Shown here: positions 10,095 to 18,658 of the stretch, in pieces
Layout of the letters: the number at the start of each line of letters is the position of its first letter
Numbering within the stretch: the first letter of the stretch is position 1
Assembly (NCBI GenBank): GCA_964528095.1
Contig: CAZGSG010000014.1
Location: 1-39,253 of the forward strand
Length of the DNA: 39,253 nt
From: CAZGSG01 sp964528095
Lineage (GTDB): Bacteria; Bacteroidota; Bacteroidia; Chitinophagales; Chitinophagaceae
Reading direction: 5' to 3'
Made by a program: the position numbers and the translations under genes
The notes under the pieces: model-generated
Database searches by the model: none
What the model was told of the DNA's origin: nothing
What the model saw: the letters and a program-made list of their open reading frames with translations, nothing else

Positions 10095-10892
10095 ATGTTA
10101 AAATCAATAATGGGAGCAAACCTCCTTTTTGTAATTACCCTGTTGAGTTATTCCTGTGAGAAAGAAAAAATAAAGGCTACTCATCCTGTCACAGATCAAC
10201 AATCGGTTCGCCTGAAAGAGATTGTAGTGCTCAATTCGCCTACCCCCTATTTTCATTTTGGGTATAATAATGCCTCCTATATTGCTAACCTGAGTTATAG
10301 TAGTGGCAGGCACGTATACAATTATTTCTATGAGAAAGGACGTATAGATAGTGTATCAAGCAGCTCAGCCGATGCCAGTTATTTACTTTATCAATACAAT
10401 GGACAACAGGTAAAAAGTGTACAACAGTATGATGCTACAGGGTTGAAGAAAACTGTATTGATCACGTATGATAATCTCAACCGGGTCATAAAAATGGAAT
10501 GGCGGGCTATATCATCTGCGGTGGTGGAAAAGCTGGTCGAGTTTCAATATTACGATAATGGTAATCTTTCCCAGATGAAAAAGATTTATCCTGGCTCACG
10601 AGTTACTTCTACTACGCTGTATCAGGCATATGATACAAAAAGAAATGTGGATGCCTTTTCCATCTTCCAGGATTTCGCGGAACAGGTGATCTTATTGCCT
10701 GCTGTGCGTTTTCAATATAATAACCCAACAAAAATGGAGGTAACAAGCGGTGCGAATGAAAGAATTATAGAGCATACTTATTTGTACAACGATTCGCTGC
10801 CTGTTGAACGCAATTCTGTAACAAGAGTAACAGCCGGCCCCAGTGCCGGGCAGATCTTTACCGGGAAGACAGTATTCAGCTATTATGAGTAA
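10095..10892 (+). CDS. Lipoprotein with YD-repeat-like sequence
   Basis: 265 residues. The N-terminus is a signal peptide ending in the lipobox LSYSC (C21), followed by a charged segment, so it should be anchored in the outer or inner membrane. The rest is rich in Y, N and D with periodic strands such as NYFYEKGRIDSV, YQYNGQQVKSVQQYD and ITYDNLNRVIKMEW. This pattern resembles YD/RHS-type strands and the DUF4595-like lipoproteins common in Bacteroidota. It is far too short to form a toxin cocoon. Function unknown. It appears to be a single-gene unit. Confidence 0.72.
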   Translation: MLKSIMGANLLFVITLLSYSCEKEKIKATHPVTDQQSVRLKEIVVLNSPTPYFHFGYNNASYIANLSYSSGRHVYNYFYEKGRIDSVSSSSADASYLLYQYNGQQVKSVQQYDATGLKKTVLITYDNLNRVIKMEWRAISSAVVEKLVEFQYYDNGNLSQMKKIYPGSRVTSTTLYQAYDTKRNVDAFSIFQDFAEQVILLPAVRFQYNNPTKMEVTSGANERIIEHTYLYNDSLPVERNSVTRVTAGPSAGQIFTGKTVFSYYE

Positions 10893-10977
10893 GGTTTGGT
10901 AGACCATTGATACGCTATGGTGTTATGCCTGTAAAAAAGCTTAGTTTTTCATAAAAAATCAGGTACTTTATTATATT

Positions 10978-11199
10978 ATGTATATGAAAAAGTACGCCAA
11001 TCTTAGCCATAGATCAGGTATTGACGCTTACCAGTTGGCGTCCGATCATATTCAGGTCCGGTTTACCAGTGGCAAAACATTTACCTATAGTTATACCAGC
11101 GCCGGAAAACAGCATATTGAACAAATGAAAAAACTGGCTGTTGCTGGTACAGGCCTCAACACCTACATAAATAAATATGTAAAGGATCTGTATGAATGA
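10978..11199 (+). CDS. KTSC-domain-like small protein
   Basis: 73 residues from ATG 10978; a second ATG at 10984 would give 71 and is equally possible. The sequence HIQVRFTSGKTFTYSYTSAG followed by HIEQMKKLAVAGTGLNTYI matches the pattern of KTSC-like proteins: a short beta-hairpin followed by a helix with a GxGLNxYI motif. Cytoplasmic, no signal peptide. KTSC domains are named from lysyl-tRNA synthetase fusions but their function is not settled. Its stop is 22 bases from the stop of the convergent thioredoxin-like gene. Confidence 0.75.
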   Translation: MYMKKYANLSHRSGIDAYQLASDHIQVRFTSGKTFTYSYTSAGKQHIEQMKKLAVAGTGLNTYINKYVKDLYE

Positions 11200-11221
11200 A
11201 CTGGTGAAGCGATAGCGTTTT

Positions 11222-12499
11222 CTATTGTTTTAATAGTGAATCAACTTCCTGGTTAAAATCCCTCACAAACTCATCGTAGAATTTACCGGTGGCAGGGCCT
11301 GAATAACCAGTATGGATTTTTGCAACCTTCCCTTTTTTATCAATAAAGATCGTAGTGGGAAATGAGAGAAAAGCATTCAGGGCAGGTAATGAAAGCGCAA
11401 CTTCCTGCTTATCTGCCAAGCCCGCGAAAACCTCATCATACCGGATATCGAATTTATTACGGAAACGGCTTATCGCTTTTTTTACAAATGCAGTATCAGT
11501 TTTTCTTTCATAATGAATACTGATCACTTCTACTCCCCTGCTTTTATTCTGTGCATACCAGGGAGCCAGGAATGAAGCTTCATCAATACAATTAGGGCAC
11601 CAGGTACCAGTGATAGTTATGATCAATACCTTATTCTTGTATTTAGCATCTTTGGGTGAGATCATTTTTCCTTCGAGATCAGGAAATGAAAAATCAAGCG
11701 AGGTATAACCTTCTTTTAAATAGGTAAGTGAATAAGGATCGGGCAAAGCAGCTTCTTCGTTGGGGGCACCGGAAAAATCCATGCGAGCACGCGCACCAAG
11801 AACCTGGCCATTGAGTTTATTTGTTTTATCGAAACTGCCCTTGTAATATGCGGGCGAAGAGCCAATAAAAGAAGACAGGTAAAAATCACGGCCTTCTACA
11901 TATCCTTCAAGGTATCTTGAATCTCCGGTGATGCGAAGAAAGGTCGCTGTCAATCTGTTTCCTTCCTGTTTAAAAAGCCCAACCGCTTTTTCGGGTTTTT
12001 CGCCGGGGTTGAAAACGATATCATACGTGCCGGAGATATTGCCGGCTGGTTGCCCCGCTTTTTCTTTGAAGCGGTATCTTTTGCCTGCTTCTGCACTAAC
12101 AGCAACAGGGGTACCCGATCTATCCTGCCTTCTCAAAAAACCTGTAAGCTTTTCGCCATTGATACCAAATACCAGTTCATTATCAAACTGGTCAAGGGCG
12201 ATATACAAGGAATCTTTGTCCTTGATTATCTTACCCGCTTCAAACCGTTCGCCACCGTTGAGAAAATAAACCCGGGCATTGGAATACGAAGATCCCGTGA
12301 CCTCAAAATTAAAAGGTACTTCCGTGCCGTTATTCCATTTAAAAACTCCCCGCCAGTATCCAAATAAGGCAAGGGGTTTTTCTTGCGAGGCTGTATCTTT
12401 TTTAGAAAAGCCAGGCAAATGCGCAGTAGCAGTGTCTACCGCGTTTGCAAAACCGGGGGTTAGTATGATGTAAAATGCCAGGAAAATAATACGAATCAT
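11222..12499 (-). CDS. Secreted TlpA-like thioredoxin-fold protein
   Basis: 425 residues from ATG 12499; the in-frame TTG at 12541 is rejected because ATG 12499 gives a clean signal peptide (MIRIIFLAFYIILTPGFANA). The first two thirds is a beta-rich region without a family I recognise. The C-terminal third is a thioredoxin fold with the redox motif GTWCPNCIDEA (CPNC), then VISIHYERK and the cis-proline loop SFPTTIFIDKKGKV. Such proteins reduce or exchange disulfides in the periplasm. A TAnnTTTG element lies just upstream. The N-terminal region is typical of larger Bacteroidota TlpA-type proteins and may bind the substrate. Confidence 0.88.
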   Translation of the reverse strand: MIRIIFLAFYIILTPGFANAVDTATAHLPGFSKKDTASQEKPLALFGYWRGVFKWNNGTEVPFNFEVTGSSYSNARVYFLNGGERFEAGKIIKDKDSLYIALDQFDNELVFGINGEKLTGFLRRQDRSGTPVAVSAEAGKRYRFKEKAGQPAGNISGTYDIVFNPGEKPEKAVGLFKQEGNRLTATFLRITGDSRYLEGYVEGRDFYLSSFIGSSPAYYKGSFDKTNKLNGQVLGARARMDFSGAPNEEAALPDPYSLTYLKEGYTSLDFSFPDLEGKMISPKDAKYKNKVLIITITGTWCPNCIDEASFLAPWYAQNKSRGVEVISIHYERKTDTAFVKKAISRFRNKFDIRYDEVFAGLADKQEVALSLPALNAFLSFPTTIFIDKKGKVAKIHTGYSGPATGKFYDEFVRDFNQEVDSLLKQ

Positions 12500-12519
12500 T
12501 AGTCTACTATATTTATAGA

Positions 12520-12527
12520 CAAAAGTA
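12520..12527 (-). promoter_or_regulatory. -7 element upstream of the TlpA-like gene
   Basis: TACTTTTG on the minus strand is an exact TAnnTTTG match about 20 bases before ATG 12499, implying a very short leader. No good -33 box is visible at the right distance. The match lies inside the extended frame that starts at TTG 12541, which further argues for ATG 12499. Confidence 0.5.
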
Positions 12528-12695
12528 CGAATTCGGGTCAATTAAGCTTTTATTTGTGTCATAACGGGGAAGTTTGTCTAGTGCATTGAGTTTCAACTAA
12601 GCTGAAAGAAGTCAGGAAAAAGACTTTAATTTAATGAAAATCAATTGTTTAGAATATTTAACGCAGTGTTGTTCTATTTTTTTGGGCTTTTGGAT

Positions 12696-12724
12696 TTTGA
12701 AAATATCCTAAATCGCTAAATTTG
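12696..12724 (+). promoter_or_regulatory. Promoter of the 88-aa acidic protein gene
   Basis: TTTG (12696-12699), 17 bases, then TAAATTTG (12717-12724), an exact TAnnTTTG match. This would give a leader of roughly 95 nt before ATG 12825. The rest of the 12500-12824 gap contains no gene that I can see. Confidence 0.5.
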
Positions 12725-12812
12725 ATCAGAACAAACCCATTCTATTCTCCATGTGCAGCTGCTATCAGAAAGAACAAGTATCGCAGCATAGATTTTAGAA
12801 TAACATAAAACA

Positions 12813-12822
12813 AAGGGAGGAG
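12813..12822 (+). promoter_or_regulatory. Unusually strong ribosome binding site
   Basis: AAGGGAGGAG directly before ATG 12825 is close to perfect complementarity with the 16S anti-SD. Other genes in this window show nothing comparable. Confidence 0.7.
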
Positions 12823-12824
12823 AT

Positions 12825-13091
12825 ATGTACACGTACGATTTGATGGAAAAAGGATGCTATTACCTGGTAAAAGAGAAAGAGGAGTCGCCAATTACATTGA
12901 TCAAGATAGCTGTAGCAACAGACCATTGTCTTTTTGTTCAACGCTTTGATGAACCCATGGAAACAGCATGGAAATTAAAAAAAGATAATTTATTCGATAT
13001 TATCGAGTGCCTGAGTGATGATGCCGTAAAAGCATGGGAAGAGGAATACAATAGTAATGCGGATGCCTATTACGAAGAAGACGATGATTAG
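12825..13091 (+). CDS. Conserved-looking acidic small protein, function unknown
   Basis: 88 residues, no signal peptide or membrane segment. The middle reads like a small beta-sheet domain (ESPITLIKIAVATDHCLFVQ), and the C-terminus is strongly acidic (DAYYEEDDD). I do not recognise the family. The start is well supported because AAGGGAGGAG lies 4-5 bases before the ATG, a strong Shine-Dalgarno sequence that is rare in this phylum. Together with the promoter upstream this suggests high expression. It is transcribed as a single gene, with the M24 peptidase gene 83 bases downstream. Confidence 0.75.
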   Translation: MYTYDLMEKGCYYLVKEKEESPITLIKIAVATDHCLFVQRFDEPMETAWKLKKDNLFDIIECLSDDAVKAWEEEYNSNADAYYEEDDD

Positions 13092-13174
13092 TTACCGGCG
13101 GTAGCCGTCCATGTATTTTTTTTTAACAAGGTGATTGGAAAGGATTATTTTAGTCTTAACCAATCACTTTTTTT

Positions 13175-14641
13175 ATGCTCAACTATTTACAGAAAAAGTA
13201 CCTGTTTGTTTTACTGGGCCTGATTATCGGAGTCTCCACGTTTGCCCAGGAAGACTATCTGCCAAAAGATTACCTCAATGCTTCTTTTCACACTGGAAGA
13301 CGTGCAGCGTTAAGGGCGATGATGCCTGACAACTCCGTCATGGTTGTCTTTGCCTACCCGACCAGGAATTTTTCTAATGATGTGGACTATTTCTATCATG
13401 CCAGTCCTGACATGTACTATTTCAGCGGGTACAAAGAACCCCATTCTGTATTGCTGATTTTTAAAAATGAGCAGACTGATTCATCCGGCAGTAAGTATGA
13501 TGAAATCCTCTTTGTACAAAAAAGGAACGCCCAGGCTGAACAATGGACAGGCAAAAGACTTGGAACGGATGGAGCGGCTAAACGTTCAGGTATTCAAAAA
13601 ACATTAAATGGAGAAGACTTTAATACATTTACGATCGACTTCACCAAATTGGATAAGATCATCTTCGACCGCCTTCCCAAAGATATGTCCAATAGTGTTT
13701 TCGATAAGGCGGAACTCTTCGATCTTGTGCAGCAGTTCAAACAAAAAGCAGCTATACCAGATGATTATTCAAAAGATAAACGCTTTGACAATGACTCCTA
13801 CTATAAACTGACAGCAGGCTTAAGGGAAATAAAAACCCCGGAAGAAAAGGACCTGCTGCGCAAAGCGGTAGAGATCTCCTGTATGGGCCAGAATGAAGTG
13901 ATGAAGGCCGTGAGACCAGATATGAGTGAATTGGAAATACAGGGGCTGCACGAATATGTACATAAAAAATATGGGGCTGAAGGTGTTGGTTATGGTTCAA
14001 TCATTGGTTCAGGTGAAAATGGTTGTATCCTGCACTATGAAGAAAATACAAAAACAAGGATCGGTAATTCTCTTTTGCTGATGGATGTGGGAGCCGAATA
14101 TCATGGCTATACCGCAGACGTAACGCGTACCGTGCCCGCTGGTGGTAAATTTTCTCCTGAAGAAAAACTTATCTATCAACTGGTATATGATGCGCAGGAA
14201 GCGGCGTTCAAAACCTTAAAAAATGGTTCTAAATGGGCAGATGCGGAATCGGCTGCAAGAAATGTTATCAACGAAGGGTTGCTAAAATTAGGCATCATAA
14301 AAAATAAATCCGAAGGGAGGAAATTTTATCCGCATGGACTGGGCCATCATATCGGTCTTGATGTACATGACCGCGGTAGTTATGGTACCATGAAAAAAGA
14401 TATGGTAATGACTGTTGAGCCTGGTATTTATATTCCTGAGGGCAGCAATTGTGATAAGAAATGGTGGAGTATTGCAGTACGCATAGAAGATGATGCCCTC
14501 ATCACCGAGAACGGTTACGAACTCCTTTCTGCTTTTGCACCACGTTCTATTGAAGAGATAGAAAAAATGATTGCACAGAAAAGCGCGATCGATAATTTTA
14601 AACTGCCGCCGTTGAAATCTGCAGAGAAAAAAGGATTTTAA
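13175..14641 (+). CDS. Secreted Xaa-Pro aminopeptidase (M24B family)
   Basis: 488 residues. A signal peptide (MLNYLQKKYLFVLLGLIIGV to TFAQ) is followed by an AMP_N-type N-terminal domain (residues about 30-190) and the pita-bread metallopeptidase domain (about 215-470). The metal site is complete: LLMDVGAEYHGYTADVTRT gives two aspartates (near 303 and 314), HGLGHHIG the histidine (near 386), VEPGIY a glutamate (near 413) and RIEDD the last glutamate (near 435). It should remove N-terminal residues that precede proline, in the periplasm. A strong terminator follows 14 bases after the stop. Confidence 0.94.
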   Translation: MLNYLQKKYLFVLLGLIIGVSTFAQEDYLPKDYLNASFHTGRRAALRAMMPDNSVMVVFAYPTRNFSNDVDYFYHASPDMYYFSGYKEPHSVLLIFKNEQTDSSGSKYDEILFVQKRNAQAEQWTGKRLGTDGAAKRSGIQKTLNGEDFNTFTIDFTKLDKIIFDRLPKDMSNSVFDKAELFDLVQQFKQKAAIPDDYSKDKRFDNDSYYKLTAGLREIKTPEEKDLLRKAVEISCMGQNEVMKAVRPDMSELEIQGLHEYVHKKYGAEGVGYGSIIGSGENGCILHYEENTKTRIGNSLLLMDVGAEYHGYTADVTRTVPAGGKFSPEEKLIYQLVYDAQEAAFKTLKNGSKWADAESAARNVINEGLLKLGIIKNKSEGRKFYPHGLGHHIGLDVHDRGSYGTMKKDMVMTVEPGIYIPEGSNCDKKWWSIAVRIEDDALITENGYELLSAFAPRSIEEIEKMIAQKSAIDNFKLPPLKSAEKKGF

Positions 14642-14654
14642 TTTAACTATATAG

Positions 14655-14692
14655 GAATGCAAACCTGGTAAAGTACAACCGGGTTTGCATTC
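14655..14692. terminator. Bidirectional terminator between convergent genes
   Basis: A 15-bp stem, GAATGCAAACCTGGT with ACCGGGTTTGCATTC (one T-G wobble), closes an 8-base loop and is followed by TTAAATTATTC. It sits between the M24 peptidase gene and the lipoprotein gene, which run towards each other. Confidence 0.85.
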
Positions 14693-14757
14693 TTAAATTA
14701 TTCTTGCGTAAATGCATTTCGATATGGCCGGATCGCTATTCAGCTCTTTGTATTGAT

Positions 14758-16134
14758 TTAAAAGACTGTATATCTACGCAGTTCCAGTCTAAAATTATCA
14801 GGAGATGCCGAACTGGTGATAGATTGAAGCCTGATCATTCCCACATTTTTTGCATACTGGGTTAAAAAATACGGTACGCCAAGCGTACTTGCATCTGTCC
14901 ATACATTGGTAGTAGGATCGAGTAGTTCGGCCCGCTCTTCTACTTCAATTGTATTGGGATAGCTTATTGACTTTACAACTACGGTCACGTCTTTTTGAGT
15001 AATCTTATATTTAAGCCTGTAACTAATCGGCACAGGTATTCCTGTAACAGTGCCTGTATAAATGGCAGAAGTCCAGGTGGAGCCCGCAGTTACATTATCC
15101 TTCAGGAAAATATTCTCTACATATCGTGGAACATCAAATTCAAAGTAATCGGAAAGGTTCAGTATTTCGTAATAATCTGATCCTGATTTTCTATAATAGC
15201 CCGAGCTGTCAAAGCCGGCCGGGGCATCTTCTGTCTGCATGAATATATTATAGGCGTTGGCCCCGAAACTTTTTGGGGCTGCATTCGATGCCAGCCTTAA
15301 TAACGAATCGGTAAAAACATCATTGAGTTCGTAGCTCCAGTTGCTGTTCGCGGTTCGTGGAAAGTAGTCTCCGGTCTGTGGCGTTGAAAGAACATTAATA
15401 ATGAAGCTGCAGGCGGAGACAGGGTTCGTTAATGAAACGGGTATGGATGAAGGCCCGGCAATTAACGGAGTTCCTGTTCCTGTAAGTACAAGTGTTTGCT
15501 CCCCGGTAACGCCAAATGTACCTATCCCGGTAAATGTCATACCGTTGGATGCGATAGTGCTGAAATCATACGTGCCGATGGTAAGAACGTTTACCAAAAG
15601 CGTGGCCGTATTGGTGGCAGTAAGCGGGGTATTAATGACGTAATCACCTGCGATGGATGTGTTGGAACAGGCCCCTGTTGTGGCTATTAAGATGAACTCA
15701 GCGGGACCGGCGGATCCGGGTGGTAATGTGGTTACCGCAACAGTACATGATGTTGTATCATAAAAAATGGTAAAGTTTGCGATGCCATCGACGAATGGGG
15801 TACCACTCCCCTTTAACTTGATGGTTTGTAAACCGGTATTGGTGAATACTCCCGTAGCTTTAAAAGAAATGCCATTGAGCGTGTCGCTGGTGATCAGGTA
15901 AGCGCCTCCCTGTGACACATCGACCTGTATTTCTATATAATTTTCTGTTCCATCAAGTTCGACTCCTTTTTCATAAGCACCGGCCACTGTTTTAGGAAGA
16001 CAATCACCTGTAACATCGCTTTTCAGCGATCCGGTTGAAGGGGTATTACTTCCCTCAAAACTCTTTTCTTTCTTGCAGGCATTGAATAATACACTAATAG
16101 TCAATAGTGTAGCCACGAAAAGGTGTTTTTTCAT
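14758..16134 (-). CDS. Lipoprotein with two tandem beta-sandwich-like repeats
   Basis: 458 residues from ATG 16134, giving MKKHLFVATLLTISVLFNAC with the lipobox cysteine at residue 20. Two units of about 95 residues follow (about 45-135 and 145-240). They share the order C..., AG.Y, a pair of strands, GTYDFSTIASNGMTFTGIG versus GAYLITSDTLNGISFKATG, then TLVLTGTGTP versus TIKLKGSGTP, ending in a cysteine strand. This is an internal duplication. The C-terminal half (about 250-458) is unlike the repeats and starts with YFPRTANSNWSYEL. No function is recognisable. It is surface or periplasmic. Confidence 0.75.
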   Translation of the reverse strand: MKKHLFVATLLTISVLFNACKKEKSFEGSNTPSTGSLKSDVTGDCLPKTVAGAYEKGVELDGTENYIEIQVDVSQGGAYLITSDTLNGISFKATGVFTNTGLQTIKLKGSGTPFVDGIANFTIFYDTTSCTVAVTTLPPGSAGPAEFILIATTGACSNTSIAGDYVINTPLTATNTATLLVNVLTIGTYDFSTIASNGMTFTGIGTFGVTGEQTLVLTGTGTPLIAGPSSIPVSLTNPVSACSFIINVLSTPQTGDYFPRTANSNWSYELNDVFTDSLLRLASNAAPKSFGANAYNIFMQTEDAPAGFDSSGYYRKSGSDYYEILNLSDYFEFDVPRYVENIFLKDNVTAGSTWTSAIYTGTVTGIPVPISYRLKYKITQKDVTVVVKSISYPNTIEVEERAELLDPTTNVWTDASTLGVPYFLTQYAKNVGMIRLQSITSSASPDNFRLELRRYTVF

Positions 16135-16230
16135 CAAATTGGGATTATTGAGGACTAAAATTAGGAATTTTTCAGTTTATAGGGCGGACTACTATAACGG
16201 AATATCGGGGGAAGCTATTATCTTGTTATC

Positions 16231-17259
16231 ATGAAAAGAATCCACATTCTATGTTTTTTGATGTTATTCATGAGTGAGCTGGCAATAAGTCAGACCGTAA
16301 GCGTTGAAATGCTCACATCCGGCACAAAAACAAATCTCCGCGGTCTTAGCGTTGTAAACGATAATATCTTATGGGTAAGCGGAAGTAATGGTACCGTGGG
16401 TAAGTCTACCAATTCCGGTAAAAACTGGAAATGGATGACCGTGAAAGGTTTTGAAAAGAATGACTTCAGGGATATCGAAGCATTTGATGCCAATACCGCT
16501 ATTATCATGGCAGTGGCCGAGCCCGCCTATATCCTTAAAACTACCGATGGAGGAGATACGTGGAAGATCGTGTATGAAAACAAACAGAAAGGAATGTTTC
16601 TTGATGCGATGGACTTTATTAGCCCCCTGGAAGGAATTGTGGTAGGTGATCCATTGGACAACAATATTTTTTTTGGGATAACCAAAGACGGCGGAAATAG
16701 CTGGCAGCAGGTAAACCCCGGCGGTGAAAAGTTAAAAGCAGATTCGGGAGAAGCCTTTTTCGCGGCAAGCGGTACCAATATCCGTTTATTGAGAGATGGG
16801 CATTACTTTTTAGTTAGCGGCGGTCGCAGATCAAGGCTTTTTACACAAAACGAAGTGATCAATCTTCCTGTCATACAAGGTAAAGAAACTACGGGAGCCA
16901 ACTCGGTTGCTGTATATGACAATGGAAATTTATTCGGCAGTAAAAAAATAGTTGTTGTAGGTGGGGATTTTGCAGCCGATTCATCAAGAATAAAAAATTG
17001 TTTCTATTCGTTGAATGGCGGAAAAAAATGGAAAACTCCCAAGGTACCACCGCATGGATACCGTAGTTGTGTGGAGTATATTTCGCAAAAATATATTGTC
17101 AGTTGCGGGCTTAACGGGGTTGATCTTACCACAAACGGGGGACGCCGCTGGCAATGGATCAGCAAAGAAGCCTACAATACCTGTCGTATTTCACGCCTGA
17201 GCTATGCTATTTATTTTGCAGGCCCGAACGGGAAAGTGGGGAAACTGATATTAAAATAA
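16231..17259 (+). CDS. Secreted Ycf48/BNR-repeat beta-propeller protein
   Basis: 342 residues with a signal peptide (MKRIHILCFLMLFMSELAIS). Repeated strands with the pattern G-x-x-W, such as SGSNGTVGKSTNSGKNWKWM, KTTDGGDTWKIVYE, ITKDGGNSWQQV and NGGKKWKTPK, are typical of Ycf48-like and BNR/sialidase-type propellers. The Asp-box-like motifs serve folding and do not show catalysis. Bacteroidota annotate such proteins as oxidoreductase or photosystem II stability factor-like; no oxidoreductase motif is visible. Its stop is only 9 bases from the convergent peroxiredoxin-like gene. Confidence 0.82.
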   Translation: MKRIHILCFLMLFMSELAISQTVSVEMLTSGTKTNLRGLSVVNDNILWVSGSNGTVGKSTNSGKNWKWMTVKGFEKNDFRDIEAFDANTAIIMAVAEPAYILKTTDGGDTWKIVYENKQKGMFLDAMDFISPLEGIVVGDPLDNNIFFGITKDGGNSWQQVNPGGEKLKADSGEAFFAASGTNIRLLRDGHYFLVSGGRRSRLFTQNEVINLPVIQGKETTGANSVAVYDNGNLFGSKKIVVVGGDFAADSSRIKNCFYSLNGGKKWKTPKVPPHGYRSCVEYISQKYIVSCGLNGVDLTTNGGRRWQWISKEAYNTCRISRLSYAIYFAGPNGKVGKLILK

Positions 17260-17268
17260 AAGAGCCGA

Positions 17269-17856
17269 TTACTTTAGATTATCCAGGATCTCTTTTACAG
17301 AAGGACGTTTTTTATAATCAGCATTAAAAAACCGGTACCTGATCGTTGCGTCTTTATCTATTACATAAGTAGCCGGGATTGGCAGGAAATTCCCATTTTT
17401 TCCATTATTTTCTTCAATTTTTATTCCTGAATTGCGATAGCGGGTAAGGGTATTTTCCGGTACCTCATATTCTACATCATAGGCTTTCATGATCTTGAGC
17501 TGATCATCGTAAAGAATGGAATACTCCGCTTTTGTTTTAGTGACCGTTTCCGTAATGCTTTCAGGTTTTTCCGGAGTGACAGCTATCAATGTAGCGCCTT
17601 TGTCGATGATAAGTTGCAGGGAGTCTTCGAGTTTTTGGAGGTACCTGTTACAGTAAGGACACCACTGGCCGCGATAAAACACCAATACGACATTGCCTTT
17701 TTTCAAAAGATCCTTTAATCGTACTTCTTTTCCATGCTGATCGGTAGCCTTGAAATCGGGTGCCTTAGAATTAATGAACAAACCCTCCGGGGCCTGCTGC
17801 GCAAAACCGTTTATCATCAGTTGGCAAAAAAATATAAGGGTTATTATCTTTTTCAT
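17269..17856 (-). CDS. Secreted peroxiredoxin-like (AhpC/TSA-Redoxin) protein
   Basis: 195 residues with a signal peptide (MKKIITLIFFCQLMINGFAQ). The thioredoxin-fold core has APDFKATDQHGKEV, then VVLVFYRGQWCPYCN with a CPYC pair at residues 66 and 69, and later IPATYVIDKDATIRY. The pattern is that of AhpC/TSA-type peroxiredoxin-like enzymes, with YRGQWCPYC in place of the usual YPxxxTxxC, so the peroxidase cysteine is C66 and the resolving one probably C69. It would remove peroxides in the periplasm. Confidence 0.88.
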   Translation of the reverse strand: MKKIITLIFFCQLMINGFAQQAPEGLFINSKAPDFKATDQHGKEVRLKDLLKKGNVVLVFYRGQWCPYCNRYLQKLEDSLQLIIDKGATLIAVTPEKPESITETVTKTKAEYSILYDDQLKIMKAYDVEYEVPENTLTRYRNSGIKIEENNGKNGNFLPIPATYVIDKDATIRYRFFNADYKKRPSVKEILDNLK

Positions 17857-17896
17857 TTCCTGGATTTAGGGAAAATAATTAATTGCTTTACATCAA

Positions 17897-17925
17897 CAAA
17901 AGTATCAATAATGACGATCAGGCAA
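17897..17925 (-). promoter_or_regulatory. Promoter of the peroxiredoxin-like gene
   Basis: On the minus strand TTG (17923-17925) is followed after 18 bases by TACTTTTG (17897-17904), an exact TAnnTTTG match. The leader to ATG 17856 is about 35 nt. Confidence 0.5.
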
Positions 17926-17966
17926 CATGTTTAGGTTGTCCTGTATTAAAAAAAGATTATTTCTAC

Positions 17967-17974
17967 TAATTTTG
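17967..17974 (+). promoter_or_regulatory. -7 element upstream of the small membrane protein
   Basis: TAATTTTG is an exact TAnnTTTG match 23 bases before ATG 17998. I see no convincing -33 box. Confidence 0.4.
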
Positions 17975-17997
17975 AGCTCTTATCCTGCAAACTGCTT

Positions 17998-18264
17998 ATG
18001 CAAAACACACACGGAACGAAATTTATCCTTCTCGCTGCTATCGGCCTTTTATTCATGAGTGCTGGCGTATTGGCCATCGTATATGGTTGTCTTGGAGACC
18101 ATCAGCAGAAAGATTGGACATTTTGGGGTATTGTATCCTGTATCGCTATTAATACGGGCATTCTTTTTATTATCAGCGCCACTGTTCATAAGGTGAAAGC
18201 CGAGTTGTTAAAAAAACAAAAAAGCAGCCGGCGCAGGAATGAAGTATCGGAGAGAGAGAATTGA
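17998..18264 (+). CDS. Small two-helix membrane protein, function unknown
   Basis: 88 residues with two hydrophobic segments (about 10-29 and 42-60) joined by a short loop, and a basic tail (VKAELLKKQKSSRRR). I do not recognise the family. The gene stands alone and its stop is 4 bases from the stop of the convergent DUF486 gene. The positive tail predicts it stays in the cytoplasm. Confidence 0.65.
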   Translation: MQNTHGTKFILLAAIGLLFMSAGVLAIVYGCLGDHQQKDWTFWGIVSCIAINTGILFIISATVHKVKAELLKKQKSSRRRNEVSEREN

Positions 18265-18268
18265 TTTT

Positions 18269-18607
18269 TTAGCCGAAACGTTTGGTGAACATAAAATATA
18301 CAGCGCCTAATATAAAAGCGAAACTGACAAGATACCGCCAGTGAAAAGCTTCTTTCATTACCAGTACAGCAAATACGGCGAATACAAGCAGGGTAATGAC
18401 TTCCTGGATTATTTTTAACTGGAAAAGATTAAATCCTCCCGCATGGCCCAGTCGGTTGGCAGGCACTGCCAGGCAATATTCTACAAGGGCTATCAACCAA
18501 CTGATCAGTATTGCTTTCCATAGTGGCCATCCCTCATGTTTTAAATGGTAATACCAGGCAAAGGTCATGAAGATATTAGAAAAGAAAAGTAAGATGATCG
18601 TACGCAT
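18269..18607 (-). CDS. DUF486 (DMT-like) small membrane protein
   Basis: 112 residues, four hydrophobic segments. AWYYHLKHEGWPLWKAILISW and YCLAVPANRLGHAGGFNLFQ are the typical signatures of DUF486, a family of small DMT-superfamily-like proteins whose substrate is unknown. It is the last of three minus-strand genes (aspartylglucosaminidase, CutC, this one) spaced 42 and 51 bases, and probably forms an operon with them. Confidence 0.88.
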   Translation of the reverse strand: MRTIILLFFSNIFMTFAWYYHLKHEGWPLWKAILISWLIALVEYCLAVPANRLGHAGGFNLFQLKIIQEVITLLVFAVFAVLVMKEAFHWRYLVSFAFILGAVYFMFTKRFG

Positions 18608-18658
18608 AGCATTATAAAATAAATAAGATTAAACTAATTAATATCCCGCAAACCATAC

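Noticed and set aside
12500..12541. Longer start for the TlpA-like gene at TTG 12541
   Set aside because: It would run through the -7 promoter element and hide the signal peptide.
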